Source: Candidatus Methanophagales archaeon (GTDB lineage: Archaea; Halobacteriota; Syntropharchaeia; Alkanophagales; Methanospirareceae). From it: a DNA stretch of 64,000 bases. Of this stretch, positions 57,501-64,000 are shown one piece after another; the stretch's first letter is position 1, and the number at the start of each line of letters is the position of its first letter. Made by a program: the position numbers and the translations under genes. The notes under the pieces are model-generated. The model was not told the DNA's origin. It worked only from the letters and a program-made list of their open reading frames with translations, and ran no database searches. Where the stretch lies: positions 1 through 64,000 of the forward strand of contig JANPRD010000005.1 in the NCBI GenBank assembly GCA_024699715.1, read 5' to 3'.

Positions 57501-57762
57501 ACACACTCCCGTTTGGTGAGAACCACGCAACCCAGAAAGGCACTTCTTCCTCCCCTCTGAACACACGGATGTCTGAACCATCCTTCAAAGAGCTGTTGTA
57601 AACATCCGACGACAGCTCTATCGGCACCGCAACATCGCTTAAATTGTCGCCTCTCACATTTATCTTGACGGTTGTGTTGTATCGCCACTTGAGGTCGGGA
57701 TTCACATGAATGCGCTTACTGAATGCGCTCACTCTCATTTTGAAGCTGGAAGAGGGAGACAT
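54337..57762 (-). CDS. Giant surface protein, fragment with DUF2341 and many CARDB domains
   Basis: Opens with a DUF2341 domain (LKWRYNTTVKINVRG, IRVFRGEEEVPFWVAWF) and a concanavalin-like part, then about six CARDB domains (SDLYIERVSVNGIPYRNF, PDIVLETLKVRKKTLVKEK, ADLIVERVEPCDVFNDVF), each ending in a E-x-N-N motif. Near the end KINMLMYTGGGAVIYDSL, FEATCKFCEKHGLEAPKC and PKLWIYDERNGTWIPEEAN may form another small domain. The last 30 codons (about 54337-54475) are out of frame with the continuation. Confidence 0.78.
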   Translation of the reverse strand: MSPSSSFKMRVSAFSKRIHVNPDLKWRYNTTVKINVRGDNLSDVAVPIELSSDVYNSSLKDGSDIRVFRGEEEVPFWVAWFSPNGSVLFTNVSVPCTLRIFYGCPACADVLSPSNASAVASFYEDWSNYIEYGEHIHFYGWSNPRLCSADGFVKERNGSLVMNITKSCPYDLSGSRVKSVCMSHETNISSYAPILSARMKVMNSTSSITNAYLEVRVKVSGHSYALRYGYIPVESGGYDFNITPPDGKWHHIYRNLRDDLESRGVVVGDDAIKVESISLCICGDEHKSRSNNIRGEVMFDDIAILNSHHSIVVGSMERPNLRVYFVSAPEEARLNRTVPVVLDVTNPGSNASAFNISLTSSKSGYTMTKRIPGIESMSNLTVQFNWTPSRDDIPSTTLIATVDSANEIEEANENDNKAIADVSITAPELFIINVSMLGSELKYCFVNASNTIEVTVKNDGAPLDNESFNITLIARKEDTEDDVPDIVTKRVSVKMEEIKERYYTGYSPTDTAIFSYYIGKLQLNWTPRSKGKYNLTFILDSSDEIAERDESNNTYNTSVEVIGKSDLYIERVSVNGIPYRNFTVPVWVFVMNRGDIKVPLNVTFIATATNATNATDAADNSTSITKRVEISPDEVRKVEFKFVPKYTGTYNISVFVDANDEIPETNESNNTYSFSINVSEAPLSPPDTPFLLSGNITYEDGRACAAANVSVSANYYKNMSENSSYWIFMPASLCFDVLCFDVTASDQGGSTNTSSICLNRSNFGYGYLNFNITLPLDMPDIVLETLKVRKKTLVKEKCPVNVTISNQGKSFNDTFNVSFIVKNETALGKEFVVNITNRTINGLKYGESRDISFEFKSDVPGKFHVCVHADASNEIKERNEENNERCAEFYFTSADLIVERVEPCDVFNDVFVNVSNDINVTIANIGDYDISWRYGFDAVSVMFEVLRNGSVIDRDYRTLSEINRSERKVLRFNWTPTATGNYTLSVKVDSSDNIVETNESNNVNSTCVEVKEATKINMLMYTGGGAVIYDSLYVVRNATIFEATCKFCEKHGLEAPKCEDNIITEVAGFSEPKLWIYDERNGTWIPEEANASLIVSQEDIRLVSSGFEFARCISEAGFCAFSHGNASHFISRKANPRQCND

Positions 57763-57991
57763 TCAACGAATAATTGCCTGCGTGTGTCGGCGTCCACCTG
57801 AACGAGAATGTGCGAGATGACTTGTGAGGCACTTCTCCTCTCCGCACATCGTCAAATACAACAGAAGCATCCTCATCCCATATTGTCATGCGAACAGTCA
57901 CATTTGCATCCGCCTTCACCTCTGTTTTCAACAAGCACACGCATATCAGAAGTCGCATTCGCATAAAAGGTGGCATTCTCAACGCTGACAT
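57716..57991 (-). CDS. Giant surface protein, short bridging fragment
   Basis: Only the middle is genuine: ADANVTVRMTIWDEDASVVFDDVRRGEVPHKSSRTFSFRWTP...GNYSLNVSL is a CARDB domain. It continues MRVLVENRGE from the upstream fragment and leads into SSSFKMRVSAFSKR of the next, with a frame change at each end (near 57900 and 57750). Confidence 0.65.
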   Translation of the reverse strand: MSALRMPPFMRMRLLICVCLLKTEVKADANVTVRMTIWDEDASVVFDDVRRGEVPHKSSRTFSFRWTPTHAGNYSLNVSLFQLQNESERIQ

Positions 57992-60389
57992 TCAGCTCAG
58001 GCTCCCCTATGTTCGCACAAATAACCGAGTGATTCATGCCAAATATCGCAATATTGTCAAAATAGCCCGTTGATTTCTCCGAATAGCGTGATGATTTGCA
58101 CTCAACACGGAGAGCAATCCTCGTAATATTGAAGAATTCTGGGACTTCAATGCCCTTACTGCGCAAATCTTCTCGCAAATTGCGGTGTATATGCCACACA
58201 TGCCCCTCTGGCTTCGGGTAGAAAGCGAAATAAAGCGTGTCATCAGTGTCCTCAGGAAGATGATTTGATAAACTATACCACAAATGATAAATTTTGCCTG
58301 AAACATTCACATCTATTATGTAAGATAATGATTCACCGAGCATGTATGATACTGAATCGGCACGAGCATCAGCACAGAAGAATGCATTGCTCACATTCAT
58401 GGAAAGCTCCCGATACAGTTCAGCACTCTCCGCACCTGATGCCGACAATTTCAGCGAATAGTTGCCTTCTATCGGTTCATCCCTGCATCTGCTTCTGTGG
58501 AGTCTCAGGTCCTCCCACCAGTCCAACGGCGGATTGCCCAACCACTTGTCAAGACTTGGAGACTCCCAATCCTCAAAGAATGAAGCGATAATTGTCTCAT
58601 TGCGACGATTGACAGTGCAATTTCCGTAGCACAGATGCACGACACTTGAATTTGAATCCGTTTTGAACCATATTCTGCTTATTCCTGATGTGTTCCACTC
58701 CTCTATCCAGTATGGCAGGTCCTCTCCTTTGTCGTTTTTTATCCGCAAATCAGAGCCATCTGGATTAACTTTCGCATAGTCAAAGATTGAAGGGTCAAGA
58801 GTGAGCAGCACAGTCGCATTTTTTATTGCAGGCTTCAAACTCACATTTTTCATGAATGCGAAGCCCCAGTATTTCAGAGAATTCACACACACATCCCAGC
58901 TCATATTGTTGTTCGTTTCATTCAATTCATCCACAATGTTTCTTTCATCAGCCTTCACGATGAGCGTGTAATTCCCTTCTTTTGGGGGATTCCAGATGAA
59001 TTCAACAATTCTTGAGCTTTTGTGAGGCACCGTTATCGTTTCATTCGCAATTTCTTGAGGCTCACTCACACCACTCACATTATCATTATCACGAACATAA
59101 AGGGCGACTGTGAAGTTGCGGGCGTCAGCAGTGCCTTCATTCGTGACATTCACAAGTATCTGATTTGGGAAATTTGCGTAACAGAAACGATATCTTGATG
59201 AAATATTTGAGATTGTGATGTCAGCAAGCCCGAAATCAACGAATGGTTCTCGTTCCGCACACTTCCTTAGCCGAACATTGTCCACGAGGATGCTCACATT
59301 GTAGTTCCACCAGTTGTTCGCTGCGAAGAAGCCCAAATCTGTGTTCGTGCCCACGAACTTTGAAAGGTTTACTGAGACGAGACGCCAATCCGTCACATTC
59401 TCAGTCTCAAATACACACTCAAAATCGCCTGCGGAGACATTGCCAACGATAGCGCCAGCCCGCAGCCTCTCGTTCTGCTCGCATTCGGTTCGCATCCAGA
59501 ACTCCAAGCGATGCTGAATGCTTAAATTTTTATAGAGGATTCCCATGCAGTTTGAGTGAGTATAAGCGGTGATTTTTGCGGAACACGATGAATTATCCGG
59601 CGTGTCGTCAGATAGTGAGAAGTTACATGGCATCTCCACGCTATAATGCACACACTTTTTCTTCCAGTCAAAGCACTCTTTGCATTCGAAATCCTCAAAA
59701 TAAGGAAATACGAGTGCGCCTGAGCTCCTTGAAGGTATGTCTGAGGCATTCCAATACATCTTCACAACTTGCTTTCCCGGCTGAATCTCAGGAAGGAGAA
59801 GCCATATCCTGCTCTCTCCAGAGGTGTTCCATAATTCAACCCAGTATGGAATCGGCTCGCCACCGACTTTGAACGAGATGTCCTCACCATTATGACGCAC
59901 CTCCGAGTAATTGAATATAGAGGGGTCAAGCCTCAACAGGACAGGATAGTCGTGAAGCGTGCAATTTAATGGGTTTTCCACTGTGATGTTCTGCTCATAA
60001 TGCCAAGACAGTGCGGAATGAACATGCACACACTCCTCCTTGCAGTTGTTCGTCTCGTTGGATTCAGTTATTTCGTTATTTGCGTCAACAGTAACATTTA
60101 AGGTATAATCTCCCGCTTTATCAGGCACCCAACAGAATGTCACAAGTGCAACCGTATCAGGTTCAAGCGATATTAACTTTGAGTCCTCTGTATGTCCGTT
60201 CACATTGAACGATACAGAGAGGTTGCGAACAACTGACGCACCATTATTCTTTATCCACGCCCTCACCAGACTCAACTCATTCACGAAAGGTTTCGTAACC
60301 TCAAACTTAACTACCTCAAGGTCTTCCGTCGTTGATAAGTCAGTAACATTACTACTCATCGTTTTGTTGCTCGTCTCGTTAAAGCTCAT
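57873..60389 (-). CDS. Giant surface protein, N-terminal half (CARDB and DUF2341)
   Basis: CARDB (EVTKPFVNELSLVRAWIKNNGASVVRNL), DUF2341 (LSWHYEQNITVENPLNCTLHDYPVLLRLDPS), a jelly-roll region, CARDB (FCYANFPNQILVNVTNEGTADARNF), a second DUF2341 (YWGFAFMKNVSLKPAIKN...DPSIFDYAKV) and a further jelly-roll. Asn-x-Ser/Thr sites are very frequent, as in archaeal S-layer glycoproteins. The apparent start at 60389 is internal; the same frame reads upstream as CTDAENIDNTSNNTINNE to the signal-peptide fragment. Confidence 0.78.
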   Translation of the reverse strand: MSFNETSNKTMSSNVTDLSTTEDLEVVKFEVTKPFVNELSLVRAWIKNNGASVVRNLSVSFNVNGHTEDSKLISLEPDTVALVTFCWVPDKAGDYTLNVTVDANNEITESNETNNCKEECVHVHSALSWHYEQNITVENPLNCTLHDYPVLLRLDPSIFNYSEVRHNGEDISFKVGGEPIPYWVELWNTSGESRIWLLLPEIQPGKQVVKMYWNASDIPSRSSGALVFPYFEDFECKECFDWKKKCVHYSVEMPCNFSLSDDTPDNSSCSAKITAYTHSNCMGILYKNLSIQHRLEFWMRTECEQNERLRAGAIVGNVSAGDFECVFETENVTDWRLVSVNLSKFVGTNTDLGFFAANNWWNYNVSILVDNVRLRKCAEREPFVDFGLADITISNISSRYRFCYANFPNQILVNVTNEGTADARNFTVALYVRDNDNVSGVSEPQEIANETITVPHKSSRIVEFIWNPPKEGNYTLIVKADERNIVDELNETNNNMSWDVCVNSLKYWGFAFMKNVSLKPAIKNATVLLTLDPSIFDYAKVNPDGSDLRIKNDKGEDLPYWIEEWNTSGISRIWFKTDSNSSVVHLCYGNCTVNRRNETIIASFFEDWESPSLDKWLGNPPLDWWEDLRLHRSRCRDEPIEGNYSLKLSASGAESAELYRELSMNVSNAFFCADARADSVSYMLGESLSYIIDVNVSGKIYHLWYSLSNHLPEDTDDTLYFAFYPKPEGHVWHIHRNLREDLRSKGIEVPEFFNITRIALRVECKSSRYSEKSTGYFDNIAIFGMNHSVICANIGEPELNVSVENATFYANATSDMRVLVENRGEGGCKCDCSHDNMG

Positions 60390-60565
60390 CTCGTTGTTAA
60401 TTGTATTATTACTGGTGTTATCAATATTTTCTGCATCCGTGCATGAAACATTATTGTATTATTAGTAGTTGCATTGGTTGCATTTGATGAATTACCTATA
60501 TAAGCTGATGTCAGGGAGACACAAATCAAAGCAATAATGCTCACAGCCACAAGTTTCCTGAGCAT
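60386..60565 (-). CDS. Giant surface protein, start and signal peptide
   Basis: ATG 60565 follows a GGAGGG site and opens MLRKLVAVSIIALICVSLTSAYIGNSS, a signal peptide, then an Asn/Thr-rich segment. The frame changes near 60450 (AATAATGTTTCATG) into the long downstream reading. Taken with the following fragments, the gene runs from 60565 to about 47518, roughly 4,300 codons. Confidence 0.7.
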   Translation of the reverse strand: MLRKLVAVSIIALICVSLTSAYIGNSSNATNATTNNTIMFHARMQKILITPVIIQLTTR

Positions 60566-60603
60566 TATCCCTCCCCCTCCCGAAAAATAAAAAAATGAAA
60601 GGT

Positions 60604-61778
60604 TCAGGCTGCAGGCGCATACCACAGCCTGAATGCGGGTATCCAATCGTCATACTCTTTTCCATTTGCGTCCCTGAACAGCGTGCAGGTGATGTTCCCG
60701 CCATTCACTTGCTTATAATGTGCGTGTATTATCTGCGGATAAGAGCCCGTTTTTATGATGTAATTGTAGATTACACCCTTCTCAAGTGTGAGCGTTGTGT
60801 TGAATGAGAGATTGTGGTAGTCAGCGACGTGGTAGCCGTTCCACTCTGCAACAGCACATTCTCCAGTGGTTTCATTCCATATTTTCACATATTCAATATG
60901 ACCGCCAGTGCCAGCGCACGGATATGAGTATATTCTGTTCACCGTGATGTTTCGGCTGGGGATGATAGTGCCGTAATGCGTGCCTGAGATGCTGGGGTAT
61001 GTTCCTCTGCCCGTGTCAAATTCATTTGAGCCACCGTAACATTGATTATCAATACTTTGGGCGAATTCTCAGGCGTCATGTCCATACTACTGCTCCAATA
61101 CCATGTGACGACATCGCCATCTTCCACCACATATTCAGCCGCACCGACCATGGGCATCGGTTCATCAGGATAATTCACCCAATACATCCACCCGCTCCAA
61201 CCTTCATTTGGTATATCTGCGATGGAATCAACGAAAAGAATGCCCCATTCATCCGAAACAGTGTAATTGAACCCGCCGGCATGTGCTGCTGCATCCAAAG
61301 CTCCGAGTGCGGTCGTGCAGTTCACAACATATTCTTTTCCGCTATTGTGTGCAGTTACATTGAATGTAGTTCCATTTATCAATGTTACATCGCCTTGCCA
61401 GATGATTTCTTGTGGCGCTTCAAGTGAAATGTTAAGAAGTATTCCCCCATTATCAATATCCGATTGCGTTACTTCATGCTCTATTGTCTTTAACTGGTCG
61501 CAACATGAGGCGTTGAACCTGAGTATGTCGCCTGCATTCACATCATTACTGTCAAGAATGAGCTGATAATAGTTAATTGCATTCGTCTCCGCCTGCCACT
61601 CCGCACCTGTGTTCAGATTTGATATGCTCACTGCAGGATTATCGCACGGCTCGCCACCGCTTGTGCTGACCCAGCCGCAAATCACGAACGGCGAAGGCTG
61701 TGCTATCACATGTGCCACCACCGCTGCCAAGCACACCACCACAATAACGAGCAATGCTGCGGATATTCTCCCTCTCAT
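60604..61778 (-). CDS. Secreted DUF4430 (transcobalamin beta-domain-like) protein, frameshifted
   Basis: Signal peptide (ISAALLVIVVVCLAAVVAHVIA), a beta domain PFVICGWVSTSGGEPCDNPAVSISN...YYQLILDSNDVNAGD shared with the next gene, then a DUF4430 domain (TTALGALDAAAHAGGFNYTVSDEWGILFVDSI, SGWMYWVNYPDEPMP). The first ORF ends at 60939; the other frame carries DTGRGTYPSISGTHYGTI and IYSYPCAGTGGHIEYVKIWNETTGE to 60604. The frame change is near 61010. AAGGAGGTGA precedes the ATG. No membrane anchor seen. Confidence 0.75.
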
Positions 61779-62140
61779 TTTTTGTCACCTCCTTTTCATC
61801 GTTTGTTCCTATGTATCAAATTAAATTTTTTCTTCTTATTTCGATTCTAATCCAAAAGGGTAAAAAGGATGAACGCAGCGAATACAAAAAGCATACACCG
61901 ATCGCTCTAATCTATGACCGTGAACACCGAGAAGCGGATGCACAAATCTCCCCCTCTTTTCTGATCTTATGCTTTCGCTGGAAAGCCAGGTGTGAAGCGT
62001 ATCGCCTTGAGGCACTGCGCACTGCAAATGCACACATGACTATAATAGCTAATCGCTTGTTTTCCAGTTTTTCGCTCGTTTTCGCTCTTTTCCTTCACAG
62101 TTCTTACTCTCTACGGTTCTTACTTGACCCTTTTTAACCA
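61779..62140. other. Gene-free gap between two secreted-protein genes
   Basis: About 360 bp with no supported gene. The last 20 bp before 61778 hold the strong AAGGAGGTGA ribosome site of the DUF4430 gene, and an AT-rich stretch near 61820-61850 may contain its promoter. No inverted repeat or RNA gene stands out in the rest. Confidence 0.5.
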
Positions 62141-63580
62141 CTATGATTGCACTGCCGTTAAGGTTATTGTTCCGCTATAGTCTCCTTGAGGCGTTCCATA
62201 AGGCACGAACAGCTTGAAATCCACATTTTCAAGGCTGAGTTCTCCCGCAGGCATGTTCACATCGAAGAACCGTTCCACGCTCATGTCATAGTAGTTTTGT
62301 TCTCCCGGTATATTATCAATTCTGACCCCGATATTATTATTTGCGATTACATTACCGTTGGAAGTCATATTTGTCCCGCTTACATACACATCAATTATCA
62401 CATTACCGATGTTCCGAATGGTAGCATTGTTCAGCGTTGACATGTTTTCATCGCCGAGCACTTCACGCATCTCGCCGGGGTTGATCGGTCCATTACTTGA
62501 AAAGTTAATTATATTTGTATCAAGTTCAAGAGCGATTGCAGTTTGGTAATCAAAAGTGGTGGAGTTACTGCCTGTTAAGTTGCTCATATCAGTTGCGGTG
62601 ACATTCACCGTGTAAGTTCCATTAGCGTAATAGAAGCTCATGTTGAACGTTCCATTGAAAATTGCTGTTTTCGTGTCGTGAGAAACCAAGTTTAATGTGA
62701 CTGGACTGTCGGCTACGGTATATGGACCTGTTATCACAGCCACTACTGTATTTATATCATCCCAGCCGTTGGGGTCGCTAACCACCGCAGATATGTTAAC
62801 AGTCTTATTTGCACCTGGAATCGGGTTTATCTGCACTCCTTCTTCCGCAGCAGATTCGTCAGGCGTTACCGTTATGCTCTCCACTACTGGTGCCTCCGCT
62901 GGTGTCGGCAGTGTGAGATTGAAGTTGAACAGCCCGCCGTTGTTTATTTCGCTCTGCGTTACCGAGTGGTTCGTGGTGTTAGATTGAGTTCCATCCGAGA
63001 CATTGAATTCAAGCACATCCCCAGCACTCACATTTGTCGCATCAAGAATGAGCTGATAGTAATTATAACTTGCATTTGTCTCTGCATGCCAATGCATGCT
63101 CGTGTTCTTATTCGTGATGTTCACTGTTGAACCATTACAAGCAATACCGTTATTGTAATTGACCCAGCCGTAGATAATGAAAGGCGTTCCCGGCGGCGCT
63201 TCAAGCGTAATATTAAAGTTAAACAGCCCACCGTTATTCACCTCCGTTTCGGTTACGGCATGATTGAGCACTTTAGACTGCTCTCCATCAGGGCTCGTGA
63301 CATAGAACTGCAAAACTTCGCTGACATTCAGGTCAGTTCCGTTAGCGAGCGTGAGCTCGTAGTAATTATAACTTGCGCTTGTTTTAGCAGTCCATTCATT
63401 GCTGTTGTTCACATTTGTAATGCTCACTGTGGGATTCTTGCATGCCGTTCCGTTCTTGTAGAACACATTGCCGTGAATTATGTATGGTGTTGAAGGCGGT
63501 GGTGTCGCAGTAACAACTAATACAGCTGCAAGCAGTATTGCTAACACTAATAATGCGGACAATAATCCTTCCGTCCTCAT
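62141..63580 (-). CDS. Secreted repeat protein, no anchor seen
   Basis: Signal peptide (LLSALLVLAILLAAVLVVTA), then two copies of a domain of about 90 residues (IIHGNVFYKNGTACKNPTVSITN...YYELTLANGT; IIYGWVNYNNGIACNGSTVNITN...YYQLILDATN) ending in NNGGLFNFN. An Ig-like part (VVAVITGPYTV, YANGTYTVNVTATDMSNLTG) and a C-terminal beta domain follow. Rich in N-glycosylation sites. GAGGTGGTGAG precedes the ATG. Similar N-terminal module to the DUF4430 gene next door. Function unknown. Confidence 0.8.
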   Translation of the reverse strand: MRTEGLLSALLVLAILLAAVLVVTATPPPSTPYIIHGNVFYKNGTACKNPTVSITNVNNSNEWTAKTSASYNYYELTLANGTDLNVSEVLQFYVTSPDGEQSKVLNHAVTETEVNNGGLFNFNITLEAPPGTPFIIYGWVNYNNGIACNGSTVNITNKNTSMHWHAETNASYNYYQLILDATNVSAGDVLEFNVSDGTQSNTTNHSVTQSEINNGGLFNFNLTLPTPAEAPVVESITVTPDESAAEEGVQINPIPGANKTVNISAVVSDPNGWDDINTVVAVITGPYTVADSPVTLNLVSHDTKTAIFNGTFNMSFYYANGTYTVNVTATDMSNLTGSNSTTFDYQTAIALELDTNIINFSSNGPINPGEMREVLGDENMSTLNNATIRNIGNVIIDVYVSGTNMTSNGNVIANNNIGVRIDNIPGEQNYYDMSVERFFDVNMPAGELSLENVDFKLFVPYGTPQGDYSGTITLTAVQS

Positions 63581-63586
63581 CTTATC

Positions 63587-64000
63587 TCACCACCTCAAAT
63601 TTCCATTCTTCACACCTGTCCCGCTCACCCTCCTTACCATTCCAGCAGCAGTCCCATGTTTTGGAGCGTATGTAACATTCACTCTGACATAATCTGTGCC
63701 GATATATGAGCGAAATGTCAACCACCAGAAGCTCCATTGCGGGCTGTTTTGCTCCACTATTATGATAAGTGAGCCGTTATCATCAATGTAGTCACCGATA
63801 TTTTCCGTTATGCTCCCCTCAAGTGTCATGAAAACATCTGTTTTCCTATCTAACTGCTCATACTCACCGGTTTTAAAGTTCCAGATGTAAAGTGTTGCAC
63901 CACAAGTTCCCCATATAGCTCCCATGCCTTTCCACAGGACATCAAGCTTTTTTATGCTCGTCTCAGGTTCTGCAATATCAAATTTGAACCTGTGTATTGC
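63587..64000 (-). CDS. C-terminal part of another extracellular protein (partial)
   Basis: The reading is open to the right edge: upstream of the listed start it continues FKFDIAEPETSIKKLDVLWKGMG. Seen: TLYIWNFKTGEYEQLDRK, LIIIVEQNSPQWSFWWLTFRSYIGTDYVRVNVTY, beta-rich and resembling the end of archaeal surface proteins. Its stop lies 6 bp before the next gene's start, so the two are co-transcribed. Confidence 0.7.
   Translation of the reverse strand, partial: AIHRFKFDIAEPETSIKKLDVLWKGMGAIWGTCGATLYIWNFKTGEYEQLDRKTDVFMTLEGSITENIGDYIDDNGSLIIIVEQNSPQWSFWWLTFRSYIGTDYVRVNVTYAPKHGTAAGMVRRVSGTGVKNGNLRW

Overview
The window reads as chromosome from an uncultured euryarchaeon of the methanogen / anaerobic methane- or alkane-oxidiser lineage. 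It carries a tungsten/molybdenum formylmethanofuran dehydrogenase operon (fwdD-B-A-C), F420 ligase cofE, the archaeal riboflavin genes (arfC, ribK, ribB), A-type ATP synthase subunits, TrmY, aIF1A-RIO1-Dim2, an Era-like GTPase with DUF2073, archaeal ProS and Lhr, and an intron-containing tRNA-Thr. The mix of Fwd with very large CARDB/DUF2341 surface proteins recalls ANME-1 (Methanophagales)-type genomes. That placement is inference, because no marker was searched.

Layout. 1-2.1 kb: heme genes (start of hemL, hemB) and a PflX-like radical SAM protein. 2.1-9.1 kb: cooC, arfC, rnz and cofE, interleaved with a decayed IS605-type tnpB, two further IS-like scars and a collapsed beta-helix surface gene. 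9.1-29.9 kb: housekeeping genes, namely a tRNA methylthiotransferase, a zinc-finger rhomboid, ribK-ribB, tRNA-Thr, proS, a double-SIS protein, asd-pcm, the aIF1A-RIO1-Dim2 operon divergent from Era-like/DUF2073, a HisA-like protein with a COG2112 kinase, lhr, pyrG and trmY. 28.7-33 kb: AT-rich accessory DNA with an unknown broken gene and a nuclease-methyltransferase (type IIG-like) locus next to a tRNA 3' fragment. 33-37.5 kb: fwdCABD on the minus strand. 37.5-40.3 kb: a mosaic of gene fragments and a broken ApeA-like HEPN defence gene, flanked by two attC-like imperfect palindromes. 40.3-44 kb: rlmH, a TIM-barrel isomerase, mobB, and a short ATP synthase cluster H-E-F. 44-64 kb: btuC, a radical SAM protein and btuF, then a run of secreted proteins, including one giant reading of about 13 kb (CARDB, DUF2341, beta-helix, alpha/alpha toroid, PQQ propeller, C-terminal anchor) and a DUF4430 protein.

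How they fit together. Fwd, MobB, CofE and the riboflavin genes supply C1 and cofactor chemistry. BtuF/BtuC, together with neighbouring surface proteins that contain an alpha/alpha toroid and a DUF4430 domain, could form a corrinoid-capture surface system (hypothesis). Many genes, including essential ones (fwdA, arfC, rio1, hisA-like), carry single frame changes, often in short homopolymers. Uncorrected sequencing indels are the simplest explanation for most of them, while tnpB, the 6.4-7.8 kb beta-helix gene and the 37.9-38.5 kb mosaic look truly decayed.
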